Positions 18,455 through 27,589 of a stretch of DNA of 64,000 bases are shown here, one piece after another. Source of the stretch: Pseudomonas tolaasii NCPPB 2192 (lineage in GTDB: Bacteria > Pseudomonadota > Gammaproteobacteria > Pseudomonadales > Pseudomonadaceae); assembly GCF_002813445.1 (NCBI RefSeq), contig NZ_PHHD01000001.1:5394001-5458000 (forward strand), written 5' to 3'. The notes under the pieces were generated by a model. It searched no databases. It saw nothing but the letters and a program-made list of their open reading frames with translations, and was not told the origin of the DNA. The stretch's first letter is position 1, and the number at the start of each line of letters is the position of its first letter. The position numbers and the translations under genes were made by a program.

Positions 18455-18631
18455 ATGAGCACAGCACAGATGACCCGCCCGCCACAGACCCTCTACGTCA
18501 CCGTCCGTCGCGATGAGTTGCGCCAGTTGAAAGACGAACGCGACCAGCTGCAGCAGGAAGTCCAGCGCCTGCGCTCACACTTGCAAGCACAAATCAATCA
18601 GGCGGCCGACACCCAGCCCGCCCTTTGCTGA
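18455..18631 (+). CDS. Small coiled-coil protein, conserved in Pseudomonas (DUF6026-like)
   Basis: This is a 58-residue protein starting at ATG 18455, with AGGT 6 nt upstream. After a PPQTLYVTVRRDELRQLK start the sequence is a continuous charged helix with leucines at heptad spacing (LRQLKDERDQLQQEVQRL), then a short polar tail ending in Cys. Part of its N-terminal pattern matches small Pseudomonas proteins I recall as DUF6026, which I cannot verify here. It is divergent from gnd and about 150 nt before cptA. Function is unknown; a small protein-protein adaptor is one possibility. Confidence 0.65.
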   Translation: MSTAQMTRPPQTLYVTVRRDELRQLKDERDQLQQEVQRLRSHLQAQINQAADTQPALC

Positions 18632-18783
18632 ACCTGAGCTGAACGAACCGTTCAGAAATAACTCACGAAGTTTTCACATCCTCCTCCCGATACTCCCGCC
18701 GAGATAGGGCCGCACGTAAGCGGCGGCCCACTGTTGCGCGCATGCCTGCGTGGCGACTGAGCAATTTTCGGTTGGAGTACTGG

Positions 18784-20526
18784 ATGGCGATGTTCAAACG
18801 CAGCACCAAGTCTGCGAAAGGTTTTGATTGGGCAGGCCTGGGTTGGCTGTTCCTGTTTTTCTGGTACTTCTCGGGTATTACCCAACTCCTGATCCAACTG
18901 ACCGGCACGTCCGGCTTCAGCGGCTTTCGCCAGGCATTCTTCCTCAGCGCACTGTGGCTGGCGCCCATGCTGTTGTTCCCGCGCCGCACGCGCCTGCTCG
19001 CCGCCCTGATCGGCGTGGTGCTGTGGGCCTGTTCCATGGCCAGCCTCGGCTATTTCTTCATCTATCAGCAGGAATTCTCCCAGAGCGTCATCTTCATCAT
19101 GTTCGAGTCGAACATTTCTGAAGCAGGCGAGTACGCCACCCAGTACTTCGCCTGGTGGATTGTGCTGGCGTTTATCGCCCACACCGCGATGGCCATTTTC
19201 CTGTGGACCCGCCTGCGTCCGGTTTACCTGCCGCGCGGCCAGGCAATGCTGGCGGCGGCCGCCATTGTGTTGGCAGTGGTTGGCTATCCGCTGGTGAAAC
19301 AGATTGCGACCAACCCGACCATGGAGCTGGCCATCGACGGCTTCGAGTCCCGCGTCGAACCTGCCGTGCCCTGGCAGATGATCGTGGCCTACCGTCGCTA
19401 CACCGAGCAACTGGAAAACATGCAAGGCATGCTGACCAGCGCCAGCCAGATCCCGCCGTTGAAAAACCTCAAGGACACCATGGCGGGCCAGCCGTCGACC
19501 CTGGTGCTGGTGATCGGCGAGTCCACCAACCGTCAACGCATGAGCCTCTACGGCTACCCGCGCAATACCACGCCGGAACTGGACAAACTGCGCGACCAGC
19601 TGGCGGTGTTCAACAATGTGATCACTCCGCGCCCCTACACCATTGAAGCGCTGCAACAGGTACTGACCTTCGCCGACGAAGAGAACCCGGACCTGTACCT
19701 CAAGACGCCGTCGATCGTCAGCGTCATGAAACAGGCCGGCTACAAGACCTACTGGATCACCAACCAGCAGACCATGACCAAGCGCAACACCATGCTCACG
19801 ACCTTTTCCGAACAGGCCGACGAACAGGTGTACCTCAACAACAACCGCAACCAGAACGCCCGCCAATACGACGGCGACGTGCTGGCGCCGTTTGCCAAGG
19901 CCCTGGCCGACCCCACTGAACGCAAATTCATCGTGGTGCATTTGCTCGGCACGCACATGAGCTACCAGTACCGTTACCCGCCGACCTTTGACAAGTTCAC
20001 TGATCGCCAGGGCGTACCACCCGGCGTGAGCGACGAGCAGCTACCGACCTACAACAGCTACGACAACGCCGTGCTGTACAACGATTTCGTGGTGTCCAGC
20101 CTGATCAAGGACTACGCCAAGACCGACCCCAACGGCTTCCTGCTGTACCTCTCGGACCACGGCGAAGACGTGTTCGATTCCGCCGGCCACGGCACGCTTG
20201 GCCGCAACGAAGGCAAGCCGACGGCGCCGATGTACACCATTCCGTTCATGGCGTACGCCTCGCCGAAGTGGCGCGAAACCCACGACTGGAGCTTCGCCGG
20301 TGACCTGCAGCGGCCTTACAGCAGCTCGCAATTGATTCACACCTGGGCCGATCTTGCCGGGCTGAGTTTTGATGAGTGGGACCGCACCAAGAGCCTGGTC
20401 AGCGACAGCTTCAAACCGCGCCCGTTGATCATTGGCGACCCTTACATCGCCCAGAAAAAGGGCTTGATCGACTTCAGCCTGATCAAGCCGAAAAAGCCCG
20501 ACCCTTCTGAAGTGGTTGCCAAATAA
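18784..20526 (+). CDS. cptA: Phosphoethanolamine transferase, CptA/EptA family
   Basis: This is a 580-residue inner-membrane enzyme. I chose the ATG at 18784 because GGAG lies 6 nt upstream; an in-frame ATG at 18742 lacks one. Several hydrophobic segments fill residues 20-190, then comes a periplasmic alkaline-phosphatase-like domain. Visible catalytic elements are VIGEST (Zn-binding Glu), the nucleophile Thr in the GYPRNTTPEL motif, LLGTHMSYQYRYP and the metal-binding SDHGED. These enzymes move phosphoethanolamine from phosphatidylethanolamine to lipopolysaccharide core heptose (CptA) or lipid A (EptA). The sequence looks closer to CptA, but the acceptor is inferred. Transfer of this kind lowers cell-surface negative charge. 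Confidence 0.85.
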   Translation: MAMFKRSTKSAKGFDWAGLGWLFLFFWYFSGITQLLIQLTGTSGFSGFRQAFFLSALWLAPMLLFPRRTRLLAALIGVVLWACSMASLGYFFIYQQEFSQSVIFIMFESNISEAGEYATQYFAWWIVLAFIAHTAMAIFLWTRLRPVYLPRGQAMLAAAAIVLAVVGYPLVKQIATNPTMELAIDGFESRVEPAVPWQMIVAYRRYTEQLENMQGMLTSASQIPPLKNLKDTMAGQPSTLVLVIGESTNRQRMSLYGYPRNTTPELDKLRDQLAVFNNVITPRPYTIEALQQVLTFADEENPDLYLKTPSIVSVMKQAGYKTYWITNQQTMTKRNTMLTTFSEQADEQVYLNNNRNQNARQYDGDVLAPFAKALADPTERKFIVVHLLGTHMSYQYRYPPTFDKFTDRQGVPPGVSDEQLPTYNSYDNAVLYNDFVVSSLIKDYAKTDPNGFLLYLSDHGEDVFDSAGHGTLGRNEGKPTAPMYTIPFMAYASPKWRETHDWSFAGDLQRPYSSSQLIHTWADLAGLSFDEWDRTKSLVSDSFKPRPLIIGDPYIAQKKGLIDFSLIKPKKPDPSEVVAK

Positions 20527-20548
20527 CGTCAGGGCTTTGTAACAGAAA

Positions 20549-20567
20549 GATAACAATCATTCTCGTT
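20549..20567 (+). promoter_or_regulatory. Candidate Fur box upstream of the TonB receptor
   Basis: GATAACAATCATTCTCGTT matches the 19-bp Fur consensus well; on the other strand it reads AACGAGAATGATTGTTATC. It lies 90 nt before the receptor start. Iron repression of the receptor is expected. Confidence 0.6.
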
Positions 20568-20656
20568 AGACCCTAAAGTTCCGCGACTCCTTTCGTCTTT
20601 GAGCCAATGCCTTTTCTTTCTGAGAAGGCGAAAAAGACGACAAGGAGTCTGCCGCG

Positions 20657-22894
20657 ATGTTCGCGCCTTTTACCCGTTCCATAACCTTTACCCTCGGCCT
20701 GTTCAGTGTGGTGCTCAGCCCTGAACTGCTCGCCGAAACCGAGTCCGAGCAAAACGCTTCAAAAGCCCTCGAGCTGGGTGCCACCAGCATCACGGCCGAA
20801 GGCTTGGGCAGTACCACCGAACACACCGGCGCCTACACCACCGGCGCCATGAGTACCGCTACACGCCTGAACCTGTCGGTCAAGGAAACCCCGCAGTCCA
20901 TCTCGGTGATCACCCGCCAGCAGATGGACGACTTCAACCTCAACACCCTGACCGACGCCCTGCGCCAGACCACGGGCGTGAACGTGCAGCATCTGGACTC
21001 GGACCGGGTGGGTTACACGGCTCGCGGTTACTCGATCAGCAACTACCAGGTCGACGGCATGCTCAGTACCTACGGGCGCATGAAGTCCGACTCCGACACC
21101 ATCATTTACGACCGCATCGAAGTGGTCCGCGGTGCCACCGGCCTGACCACCGGCGCGGGCGATCCTTCGGCCACCGTCAACATGATCCGCAAGCGCCCCA
21201 CCGCCCAATGGCAAGCCCAGGCCGGCGCCAGTGGTGCCAGCCATGAAAACTATTACAGCTTTGTCGACGTCGGCGGCCCGCTGGCATTCGATGGGCGACT
21301 GCGCGGGCGCACCGTAATGGCCTACCGGGATGCCCGATCGTTTCGTGACAGCTACGCCACTCAACGGGAAGTCGGCTACGGAATTCTCGAAGGCGATCTG
21401 ACGGACGATACCCTGCTCACCGTAGGCTTCGATTACCAGAACAAGCATGTACAAGGCAGCTCGTGGGGCACCCTGCCCTACTGGAACAGCGATGGCAGCA
21501 AGGCAAAGCTGCGCCGCTCCGCCAACCTGGCGGCTGACTGGAGTTCCTGGCCACTGAAGGACAAAACCACGTTTGCCTCCATCGACCACAAGCTGTCTGA
21601 AGACTGGCGCCTCAAAGCCGCTTACACCCATCGCCAAAGCGACACCGACGGCAAGGTCTACTACGGCGGCGCCGGCGCGCCAAACCCGGATGGCAGCGGC
21701 ATGACCGCCTGGACCAGCCAGATGACCGGCACCTCGAAAATGGACGTGGTGGATTTCAACCTGTCAGGTTCCTACTCGCTGCTGGGGCGCGAGCATGAAC
21801 TGATGGTCGGTTACGGCGAATCGCAACAGCGAGACTCCTCGCCTTTCCAGCGTTACAGCGAGCCCGACGGCTACACGGATATCAAAGACTGGCAGCACAT
21901 GGGCGGTATCCCCAAGTTCCCCGACCGCACCACGGGGCTCAAGGGCGAACACAGCAGCAAAAAGCAGAAGGCCGGTTACCTGGCCACACGCCTGAGCCTG
22001 ACCGAGCGCCTGCACGCCGTGTTGGGCAGCCGTTACGGCAGTTGGGACATTGAAAGTGTCGAGCCCGACTACAACGCCAGCAACCAACGGATCAGTTCCG
22101 CCAAAACCCGCCAGACCCACAACGACATGTGGACGCCCTATGCGGGCTTGCTCTATGACATCACCCCTGAATACACCGCGTATGTCAGCTACACCGACAT
22201 CTTCAACCCGCAGGATGAACGCAACGCCAGCAAGAAATACCTGGAGCCGGTGGTGGGCAGTAACTACGAAATCGGCCTCAAGGGCAGCCTGCTCAACGAG
22301 CGCTTGAACCTGGCGACGGCCGTTTTCTGGAGCACCCAAGACAACGTTGCCGAACTCGACAACTCGGTGCCGCCCGATCCGAAAACCGGTGAGCAGTTCT
22401 ACAAGTCCGGCGGCAAGGGCAATAAGGTTCAGGGCTTCGAAGCGGAGGTGTCGGGTGAAGTCATGCCGGACTGGAACCTGACGGCCGGCTACAGCTATAC
22501 CCATTCACTCAACGGCGACAAGCAGCGCAACAACACCGGCCAGCCGTTGAACCTGCTGAAGGTGTCTACCGCCTACCGCCTGCCGGGGGAATGGCGCGGC
22601 TTGACAGTCGGTGGCGCAGTGAACTGGCAGAGTGATTTCTACGACTTTGCCTACCGCCCTGTCGGCGGCAGAGACAAGGACGGCCGCCTGATCACTGAAC
22701 GCACGCGGATCACGCAGCAGGCGTACACCGTGGTCAATCTGATGTCGCGCTACCAGTTCGACGAACATGTTTCTGCGTCAGTTAACGTCAACAACCTATT
22801 TGATAAAAAATATTACGAACGTGTCGGGTTTTATAACGGCGTGTATTGGGGAGACCCGCGCTCCATCACGCTTGCCGTGGACTGGAAGCTTTAA
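20657..22894 (+). CDS. TonB-dependent siderophore receptor (FhuE/coprogen-like)
   Basis: This is a 745-residue outer-membrane receptor. A signal peptide ends near ELLAETES. The plug domain begins with ETPQSISVITRQQMDD and holds the RIEVVRGATGLTTGAGDPSATVNMIRKRPT block characteristic of ferric-siderophore receptors. A 22-strand barrel follows and ends in the usual aromatic-rich strand (ITLAVDWKL). There is no N-terminal STN signalling domain, so it does not itself drive a FecI/FecR cascade. The plug resembles FhuE-type receptors for hydroxamates such as coprogen, ferrioxamine or rhodotorulate; the exact ligand is unknown. AAGGAG precedes the ATG, and a Fur box lies upstream. Confidence 0.9.
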   Translation: MFAPFTRSITFTLGLFSVVLSPELLAETESEQNASKALELGATSITAEGLGSTTEHTGAYTTGAMSTATRLNLSVKETPQSISVITRQQMDDFNLNTLTDALRQTTGVNVQHLDSDRVGYTARGYSISNYQVDGMLSTYGRMKSDSDTIIYDRIEVVRGATGLTTGAGDPSATVNMIRKRPTAQWQAQAGASGASHENYYSFVDVGGPLAFDGRLRGRTVMAYRDARSFRDSYATQREVGYGILEGDLTDDTLLTVGFDYQNKHVQGSSWGTLPYWNSDGSKAKLRRSANLAADWSSWPLKDKTTFASIDHKLSEDWRLKAAYTHRQSDTDGKVYYGGAGAPNPDGSGMTAWTSQMTGTSKMDVVDFNLSGSYSLLGREHELMVGYGESQQRDSSPFQRYSEPDGYTDIKDWQHMGGIPKFPDRTTGLKGEHSSKKQKAGYLATRLSLTERLHAVLGSRYGSWDIESVEPDYNASNQRISSAKTRQTHNDMWTPYAGLLYDITPEYTAYVSYTDIFNPQDERNASKKYLEPVVGSNYEIGLKGSLLNERLNLATAVFWSTQDNVAELDNSVPPDPKTGEQFYKSGGKGNKVQGFEAEVSGEVMPDWNLTAGYSYTHSLNGDKQRNNTGQPLNLLKVSTAYRLPGEWRGLTVGGAVNWQSDFYDFAYRPVGGRDKDGRLITERTRITQQAYTVVNLMSRYQFDEHVSASVNVNNLFDKKYYERVGFYNGVYWGDPRSITLAVDWKL

Positions 22895-22910
22895 AAGTTA
22901 ACTGCATGCC

Positions 22911-22946
22911 GCCTTCAAACTTAACGCAATTGTTAAGTTTGAAGGC
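22911..22946 (+). terminator. Long hairpin after the TonB receptor
   Basis: A perfect 15-bp inverted repeat (GCCTTCAAACTTAAC / GTTAAGTTTGAAGGC) with a 6-nt loop starts 16 nt after the stop codon. No T-run follows, so termination is likely but not canonical. Confidence 0.6.
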
Positions 22947-23047
22947 CCTCCAGTTAAGCTTCGCTTAATCGACCACTCACATAATCGGCCCCACGAGTCT
23001 GATCAGGGAGAACAGACACCTCATCACACTTTATGAGAACACCGACG

Positions 23048-23269
23048 ATGAAACTTTCCACTTTGATGCTGGCCGGCCTGATGACACTGACTTCCGCAGC
23101 GGCGTTCGCCGAGGGCGGTTCAGAGCGCTCCAAGCAGTTCTACAAGGACTTCACCTTCGTGCAGCAGCAGACTCACGGCATTCACCAACAAACCGCCATG
23201 GCCGACGGCAAAGACGTCAAGACCAATACCGTTGAACAGAAAAGTTCAGAGCAACAATCCAATAGCTGA
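23048..23269 (+). CDS. Small periplasmic protein (possible PtrA-like N-terminus)
   Basis: This is a 73-residue secreted protein. I chose the ATG at 23048 because it gives a canonical signal peptide (MKLSTLMLAGLMTLTSAAAFA); an upstream ATG at 23033 only adds five residues. The mature part begins EGGSERS and is polar and His/Gln-rich (QQQTHGIHQQ), with no cysteine. The AEGGS-x-R start recalls small Pseudomonas proteins named for PtrA, a periplasmic, copper-linked type III regulator, but the match is short and I treat it as tentative. A strong terminator follows, so it is probably transcribed alone. Confidence 0.6.
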   Translation: MKLSTLMLAGLMTLTSAAAFAEGGSERSKQFYKDFTFVQQQTHGIHQQTAMADGKDVKTNTVEQKSSEQQSNS

Positions 23270-23342
23270 TTTAATTTTTATTTAATGTTTAGTTAATCCG
23301 CATTACCCTGTGCCATCCCGCTCCGTTGGCAAAGGTTAACTT

Positions 23343-23369
23343 GGCGCCATTTAATGGCGCCTTTTTTTT
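23343..23369 (+). terminator. Strong intrinsic terminator
   Basis: GGCGCCATT, a single T and AATGGCGCC form a 9-bp stem (in practice with a small loop) followed by eight T. It ends the small periplasmic-protein transcript. Confidence 0.9.
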
Positions 23370-23381
23370 GCCTTTAAATTA

Positions 23382-23873
23382 TTAAAGCGGTTTGCTCCAG
23401 AACAACATGCGACCGTGGGCTGGATCAAATATGGAATCGTCAAAGCCAAACTTGCGATAGGCCGACTGCGCCACTTCATTACCTTCCAGCACCTCCAGCG
23501 TGATCTTGCAGCAACCGCGCTGACGGGCGATCTCCTCAACCTTCTGCAACATCTTGTGGCTCAGCCCCAAACCGCGAAACTGATTCATCACCACCACGTC
23601 ATGAACGTTGACCAGCGGGCGGCAGGCAAAGGTCGAAAACCCTTCAAAGCAATTGATCAGACCGGCCGGTTCACCGCCGACAAACGCCAGCACGCTGAAC
23701 GCATGCGGGCGTTTGGCCAGTTCGGCGGGCAACTGTTGCAGCAGGTCGGCCGGCAATGAATGGCCGCCGCCCATCGGGTCTTGCGCATAGTGATTGAGCA
23801 GCAGGCCAATGGCCTCGGCGTGCACGGCGTTGGTATAGCTGGCTTGCAGCACCAGGATGTCGGGGGTGTCCAT
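23382..23873 (-). CDS. GNAT-family N-acetyltransferase
   Basis: This is a 163-residue cytoplasmic enzyme. I chose the ATG at 23873 (MDTPDILVLQ) because GAGGAAGG precedes it. The acetyl-CoA binding motif A reads VVVMNQFRGLGLSHKMLQKVEEIARQRGC (pattern R-G-x-G), followed by LEVLEGNEVAQSAYRKFGF, the usual GNAT beta5-helix segment. The substrate cannot be read from sequence. It is convergent with the small periplasmic-protein gene. Confidence 0.88.
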   Translation of the reverse strand: MDTPDILVLQASYTNAVHAEAIGLLLNHYAQDPMGGGHSLPADLLQQLPAELAKRPHAFSVLAFVGGEPAGLINCFEGFSTFACRPLVNVHDVVVMNQFRGLGLSHKMLQKVEEIARQRGCCKITLEVLEGNEVAQSAYRKFGFDDSIFDPAHGRMLFWSKPL

Positions 23874-24004
23874 TTCCTTCCTCGATAACGGCCACAAGGG
23901 AATCGGCTCCCTTTGAGGGCGTTGATTGTAAGCGGGCAGCCCGCAGAAGATGAAGGAGATTAGCTACAAATGCCCGTCAGAAAGTACGCACATTCCGCGT
24001 AATT

Positions 24005-25111
24005 TCAGGTGCCGAAACGCTGCAACTGCATTTCTTGCAGGCGACTCAAGGTGCGGCGGAACGCAAACGCCAGATAACCCTCGGTGTAGAGGTTTTCCAA
24101 CGGCACGCGGGCCTCGATGAACAACGGCACCTTGCGGTCGTAGCACTCGTCCACCAATGCAATAAAACGCCGCACGCTGTCATCGTGTACCGACAGCTCC
24201 GGCAGCTCTCGATCGCCGGCCACCACGCGCTGGACACCGTCTTCGGTACCGCGGGCGATTTTCGCCGGGCGTGTTTGTGCACTCAGGTTCGGGACGTCAC
24301 CCAGCAGGATGGCCTTGAAACGATCGCATAACAGCATGAAGTCCATGGCTGCCAGCGGTTGCTCACACAGCTCGGCATAGCGACACCAAAGCACGGTGTC
24401 GCTGGACTGTACCGCCTCAATCGAGCGATAGCCGACACTGACCGGCCCACCGCGCACCGCCCGCCCTTCGCTCAACTGCCGGAACACGTCAGCCAGCGCG
24501 CCCGGTTGATTGATCCAATAGCGCTGCAGGCCGATGCCCGGATGCAAACGGTGGTCCTCATCGCCATCCACCGCCACCACCTGCATATGCTGCTTGATCG
24601 CTGCAATGCCTGGCAGGAAACGCTCGCGGTTGAAGCCCCCGGCATACAGTTGATCAGGCGGCTGGTTGGAGGTGCAGACCATCACCACGCCCTTCTCGAA
24701 CATCACCTGAAACAAACGGCCAAGCATGATGGCGTCGCCGATGTCATTGACGAACAATTCATCAAAACACAGCACCCGCACTTCCCGGCTCAATTCACGG
24801 GCCAGCGCCTGCAATGGATCCTGAGTACCCGTGAGCTGGAACGAGCGCTGGTGCACCCAGCCCATGAAGTGATGAAAGTGTTGACGTCGGGCGGGCACTT
24901 GCAGGCTTTGATAAAACTGGTCCATCAGCCAGGTCTTGCCGCGCCCCACCGGCCCCCACAGGTATACGCCCCTGGTTGGCGAACACCCTTGGTGCAAGGC
25001 CTGGTGACAAGCTTGCAAGGCATCAACCGCCCGGCGCTGGGCGTCGTCGGGCGCGAAGCCTTGCTGGGTGATGGCATGTTGGTAAGCGGCGAGCGGCGAG
25101 TCGAAAGTCAT
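24005..25111 (-). CDS. zapE: ZapE/AFG1-family AAA+ ATPase
   Basis: This is a 368-residue ATPase with Walker A GPVGRGKTWLMD near residues 53-64 and Walker B VLCFDELFVNDIGDA near residue 113. An FHHFM segment and FQVMFEKGVVMVCTSN are typical of the AFG1/ZapE group. E. coli ZapE associates with the divisome and destabilises FtsZ polymers, while mitochondrial AFG1 is tied to respiratory-complex quality control. Pseudomonas genomes can carry more than one member, so this may be a paralogue. No division gene is adjacent; the next gene upstream is the NTF2-like protein. Confidence 0.85.
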   Translation of the reverse strand: MTFDSPLAAYQHAITQQGFAPDDAQRRAVDALQACHQALHQGCSPTRGVYLWGPVGRGKTWLMDQFYQSLQVPARRQHFHHFMGWVHQRSFQLTGTQDPLQALARELSREVRVLCFDELFVNDIGDAIMLGRLFQVMFEKGVVMVCTSNQPPDQLYAGGFNRERFLPGIAAIKQHMQVVAVDGDEDHRLHPGIGLQRYWINQPGALADVFRQLSEGRAVRGGPVSVGYRSIEAVQSSDTVLWCRYAELCEQPLAAMDFMLLCDRFKAILLGDVPNLSAQTRPAKIARGTEDGVQRVVAGDRELPELSVHDDSVRRFIALVDECYDRKVPLFIEARVPLENLYTEGYLAFAFRRTLSRLQEMQLQRFGT

Positions 25112-25126
25112 GGGGGCCAGTATGAC

Positions 25127-25462
25127 TTACAGGGAAATATCCAGCCGTGAAATCTTGCCCTGCTCATTCAGGCGAAAGGTGTAGCGCAACTCCAGCGGGC
25201 TACCGGGAAAGTTGCCGGAAACGACGTTGCTGACCAACACCTTGCCGGTGCGATGCTGCACGTTCAGCACTTCAACCCGTGGCTGATAGCGCCGCCCGGT
25301 ATCCTCCATCCAGCGCGCAATGGCGGCAGGACCGACCTGATGCTCGCCTTCATCGAACACATTGGCATCGTCGGCAAAGCACTGGGCAACCGCAGAGGTG
25401 TCGCGGGCATTGGCGGCCGCGATGTAGGCCTTGATGGCCGGGGCCAGTTCTGGAACGGACAT
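25127..25462 (-). CDS. SnoaL-like / NTF2-fold small protein
   Basis: This is a 111-residue protein with the cone-shaped NTF2 fold pattern: an N-terminal helix (IKAYIAAANARDTSAVAQCFADDANVFDEGE), a central helix (IARWMEDTGRRY) and closing strands (VSGNFPGSPLELRYTFRLNEQGKISRLDISL). SnoaL-like proteins can be isomerases, hydratases or ligand-binding proteins; Pseudomonas copies next to WYL regulators are mostly uncharacterised. It sits just downstream of the WYL regulator on the same strand and may be cotranscribed with it. Confidence 0.8.
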   Translation of the reverse strand: MSVPELAPAIKAYIAAANARDTSAVAQCFADDANVFDEGEHQVGPAAIARWMEDTGRRYQPRVEVLNVQHRTGKVLVSNVVSGNFPGSPLELRYTFRLNEQGKISRLDISL

Positions 25463-25514
25463 GGCACAGCTCCTTTTTTGATGATTTGTAGCGCCATGCT
25501 AAGCCAGGGACGTG

Positions 25515-26231
25515 TCAGTTTTTGTCAGGAGTAAACGGCCCGCTTTCATTCTGTTCCATCAATTTTCGCCAGCCGCGCAGCAGGTCACTGCGCCGCCCCG
25601 GGTAGCGTTCACCGCGGGCCTCAGCGGTCGCTACGCGATCGGTGCGAAAGGTGCGATAAGCACCGCGCAACTCGCACCAGGCCACAATCACCCGCACTTC
25701 GTTGAGAAAGCCCAGCGCAAGTGGCCAGATCAGACGCTGGCTCTGGGTTTGGCTGGCGTCCGCATAATCGATATGCAGCTTGGCCTGATGGCGGATGGCA
25801 TCGCGAAACATATTCAGCGGCACACGGTTTTCCGGGTAACCAAAACCCGGCGGGCCGGGTAGCAAGGTCGGGTTACGCAGGGCTTCCTGGGCGGCGGGAT
25901 CCAGCACATCGGCGATCTTGGCCAGGGCATTGGCCGCGGCGCGGCTCAATACATCATCGCCACGCTGATCCACATAGCGCAGCCCCAGCACGATGGCCTC
26001 GGTTTCCTCGGCATTGAGCATCAACGGCGGCAAAAACAATCCGCTGCGCAACACATACCCCACCCCCGCCTCGCCGAAAATCGGCGCACCCAGGGCTGTC
26101 AATTCGGCGATATCGCGGTACAGCGTACGTTCGGACACTTCCAGCTGCGCCGCCAGCACCGCGGCAGTCACCGGGCGTTTCTTGCCGCGCAGGGCCTGCA
26201 ATAAGGTCAGAAGACGAGTGGTTCGCGACAC
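25515..26231 (-). CDS. YafY-like transcriptional regulator with HTH and WYL domains
   Basis: This is a 238-residue regulator beginning at GTG 26231. The N-terminal winged helix-turn-helix (LLTLLQALRGKKRPVTAAVLAAQLEVSERTLYRDIAEL) is of the HTH_11/DeoR type. The middle and C-terminal parts form the WYL ligand-sensing domain (IDYADASQTQSQRLIWPLALGFLNEVRVIVAWCELRGAYRTFRTDRV). It is divergent from the aldo/keto reductase and upstream of the SnoaL-like gene, either of which could be its target. Its ligand is unknown. Confidence 0.88.
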   Translation of the reverse strand: MSRTTRLLTLLQALRGKKRPVTAAVLAAQLEVSERTLYRDIAELTALGAPIFGEAGVGYVLRSGLFLPPLMLNAEETEAIVLGLRYVDQRGDDVLSRAAANALAKIADVLDPAAQEALRNPTLLPGPPGFGYPENRVPLNMFRDAIRHQAKLHIDYADASQTQSQRLIWPLALGFLNEVRVIVAWCELRGAYRTFRTDRVATAEARGERYPGRRSDLLRGWRKLMEQNESGPFTPDKN

Positions 26232-26389
26232 GATGATCCCGCCGAAAAGGAAAAAGTCCTGCAGCTTAGCAGAGCCCCCTGTCAGAAATTGTCAGCAGCA
26301 AAAAAGTCGCTTGACGTTATAAATGACCAGCATCATATTAATTACATGTTACCAAACATTTAAATAACCTGAAGTGTCGGGAGTCTTGC

Positions 26390-27436
26390 ATGCGCAATAA
26401 AGTCTTTGGCCGCCGCAGCGGCTTACAGGTATCGGAATTGGCCCTGGGCACCGGCAATTTCGGCACAGGGTGGGGGCATGGCGCCGAGCGCGAAGAGGCC
26501 AAGCGGATTTTCGATGGCTACCTGGAGGCCGGCGGCAACTTCCTCGATACCGCCAATGGCTACCAGTTCGGCCAGGCCGAGGTGTTGCTGGGAGAGTTCA
26601 TCGCGTCGGAGCGTGACAACCTGGTGGTCGCCACCAAATACACCCTGCGCACCCAGCCTTCGGACGCAGGCACCCTCAGGCTCGGCAACAACCGCAAGAA
26701 CATGGTGCGCGCCGTTGAGGAAAGCCTGAAGCGCTTGAACACCGACCACATCGACCTGCTCTGGGCACATATGAGCGACAACGTAACACCGATGGAGGAG
26801 ATCCTGCGGGGCTTCGATGACCTGGTGCGCGCCGGCAAGATCCATTACGCCGGCCTGTCCAACTTCCCGGCCTGGCGCATTGCCCGTGCCGACTTGCTGG
26901 CCGAAGTGCGCCACTTCGCGCCCATCATCGGCATTCAGGTGGAATACAGCCTCGCCGAGCGCAGCGCCGACCGTGAAATGCTGCCGATGGCCGAGGCGCT
27001 GGGCCTGGCCGCCACGTTATGGTCGCCACTGGGCGGTGGGTTTCTCACCGGCAAGTACCGGGAAAGCCAGACGGACAACCGCGCCACCAAACTCGGCATG
27101 CTGATCCATGCCGAAAAAAGCGCCCGTGAAACCGCCGTGCTCGACACCCTGCTGGCGGTGGCTGCCGAACTGGGCGCCACGCCCACCCACGTCGCCATCG
27201 CCTGGCTGCGCGAAAAGGCTCGGCGCTCGACCACCACGCTGATCCCGATCCTCGGCTCGCGCACCCGCGAACAACTGGATGGCACCCTTGGCGCCCTGAA
27301 TGTGCAGCTTTCAGCCGAGCAGGTCACTCGCCTCGACACCGCAAGCGCCCTGCCGCTGGGCGTGCCCCACGGAATCATCTCGGAGCGTTTCCCGCTTGAC
27401 CCTGGCGACGACACGCCTCGCCCACCGGTTATTTGA
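26390..27436 (+). CDS. Aldo/keto reductase
   Basis: This is a 348-residue NADPH-dependent reductase. It shows the AKR TIM-barrel pattern: early LGTGNFGTGWG, FLDTANGYQFGQAE (catalytic Asp and Tyr region), VVATKYTL (catalytic Lys), LLWAHMSDNVTPMEE (catalytic His) and a C-terminal coenzyme-binding IPILGSRTREQLDGTLGAL. It is divergent from the WYL regulator, with about 160 nt between them that should hold both promoters. The physiological substrate is not evident. A REP element follows. Confidence 0.9.
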   Translation: MRNKVFGRRSGLQVSELALGTGNFGTGWGHGAEREEAKRIFDGYLEAGGNFLDTANGYQFGQAEVLLGEFIASERDNLVVATKYTLRTQPSDAGTLRLGNNRKNMVRAVEESLKRLNTDHIDLLWAHMSDNVTPMEEILRGFDDLVRAGKIHYAGLSNFPAWRIARADLLAEVRHFAPIIGIQVEYSLAERSADREMLPMAEALGLAATLWSPLGGGFLTGKYRESQTDNRATKLGMLIHAEKSARETAVLDTLLAVAAELGATPTHVAIAWLREKARRSTTTLIPILGSRTREQLDGTLGALNVQLSAEQVTRLDTASALPLGVPHGIISERFPLDPGDDTPRPPVI

Positions 27437-27443
27437 ACAGCCC

Positions 27444-27552
27444 TTGTGGCGAGGGAGCTTGCTCCCGCTGGACTGCGCAGCAGTCCCAGGCTTTTTAGAC
27501 AAAGAGCCGGGGCCGCTTCGCGACCCAGCGGGAGCAAGCTCCCTCGCCACAG
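27444..27552. repeat. REPIN-like pair of inverted REP sequences
   Basis: TTGTGGCGAGGGAGCTTGCT at the left end is matched by its near-exact reverse complement at the right end, with a GC-rich spacer that includes another small hairpin. It lies between the convergent aldo/keto reductase and pepN genes. Confidence 0.8.
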
Positions 27553-27589
27553 GGCCCGTACGCAAGGGCCGTGTCTTCAATCAGGACAA

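Noticed and set aside
20608..20629. Imperfect hairpin GCCTTTTC/GAGAAGGC before the TonB receptor, considered as a riboswitch or sRNA
   Set aside because: Too short and with a wobble pair; no conserved riboswitch elements. It may just be leader structure.
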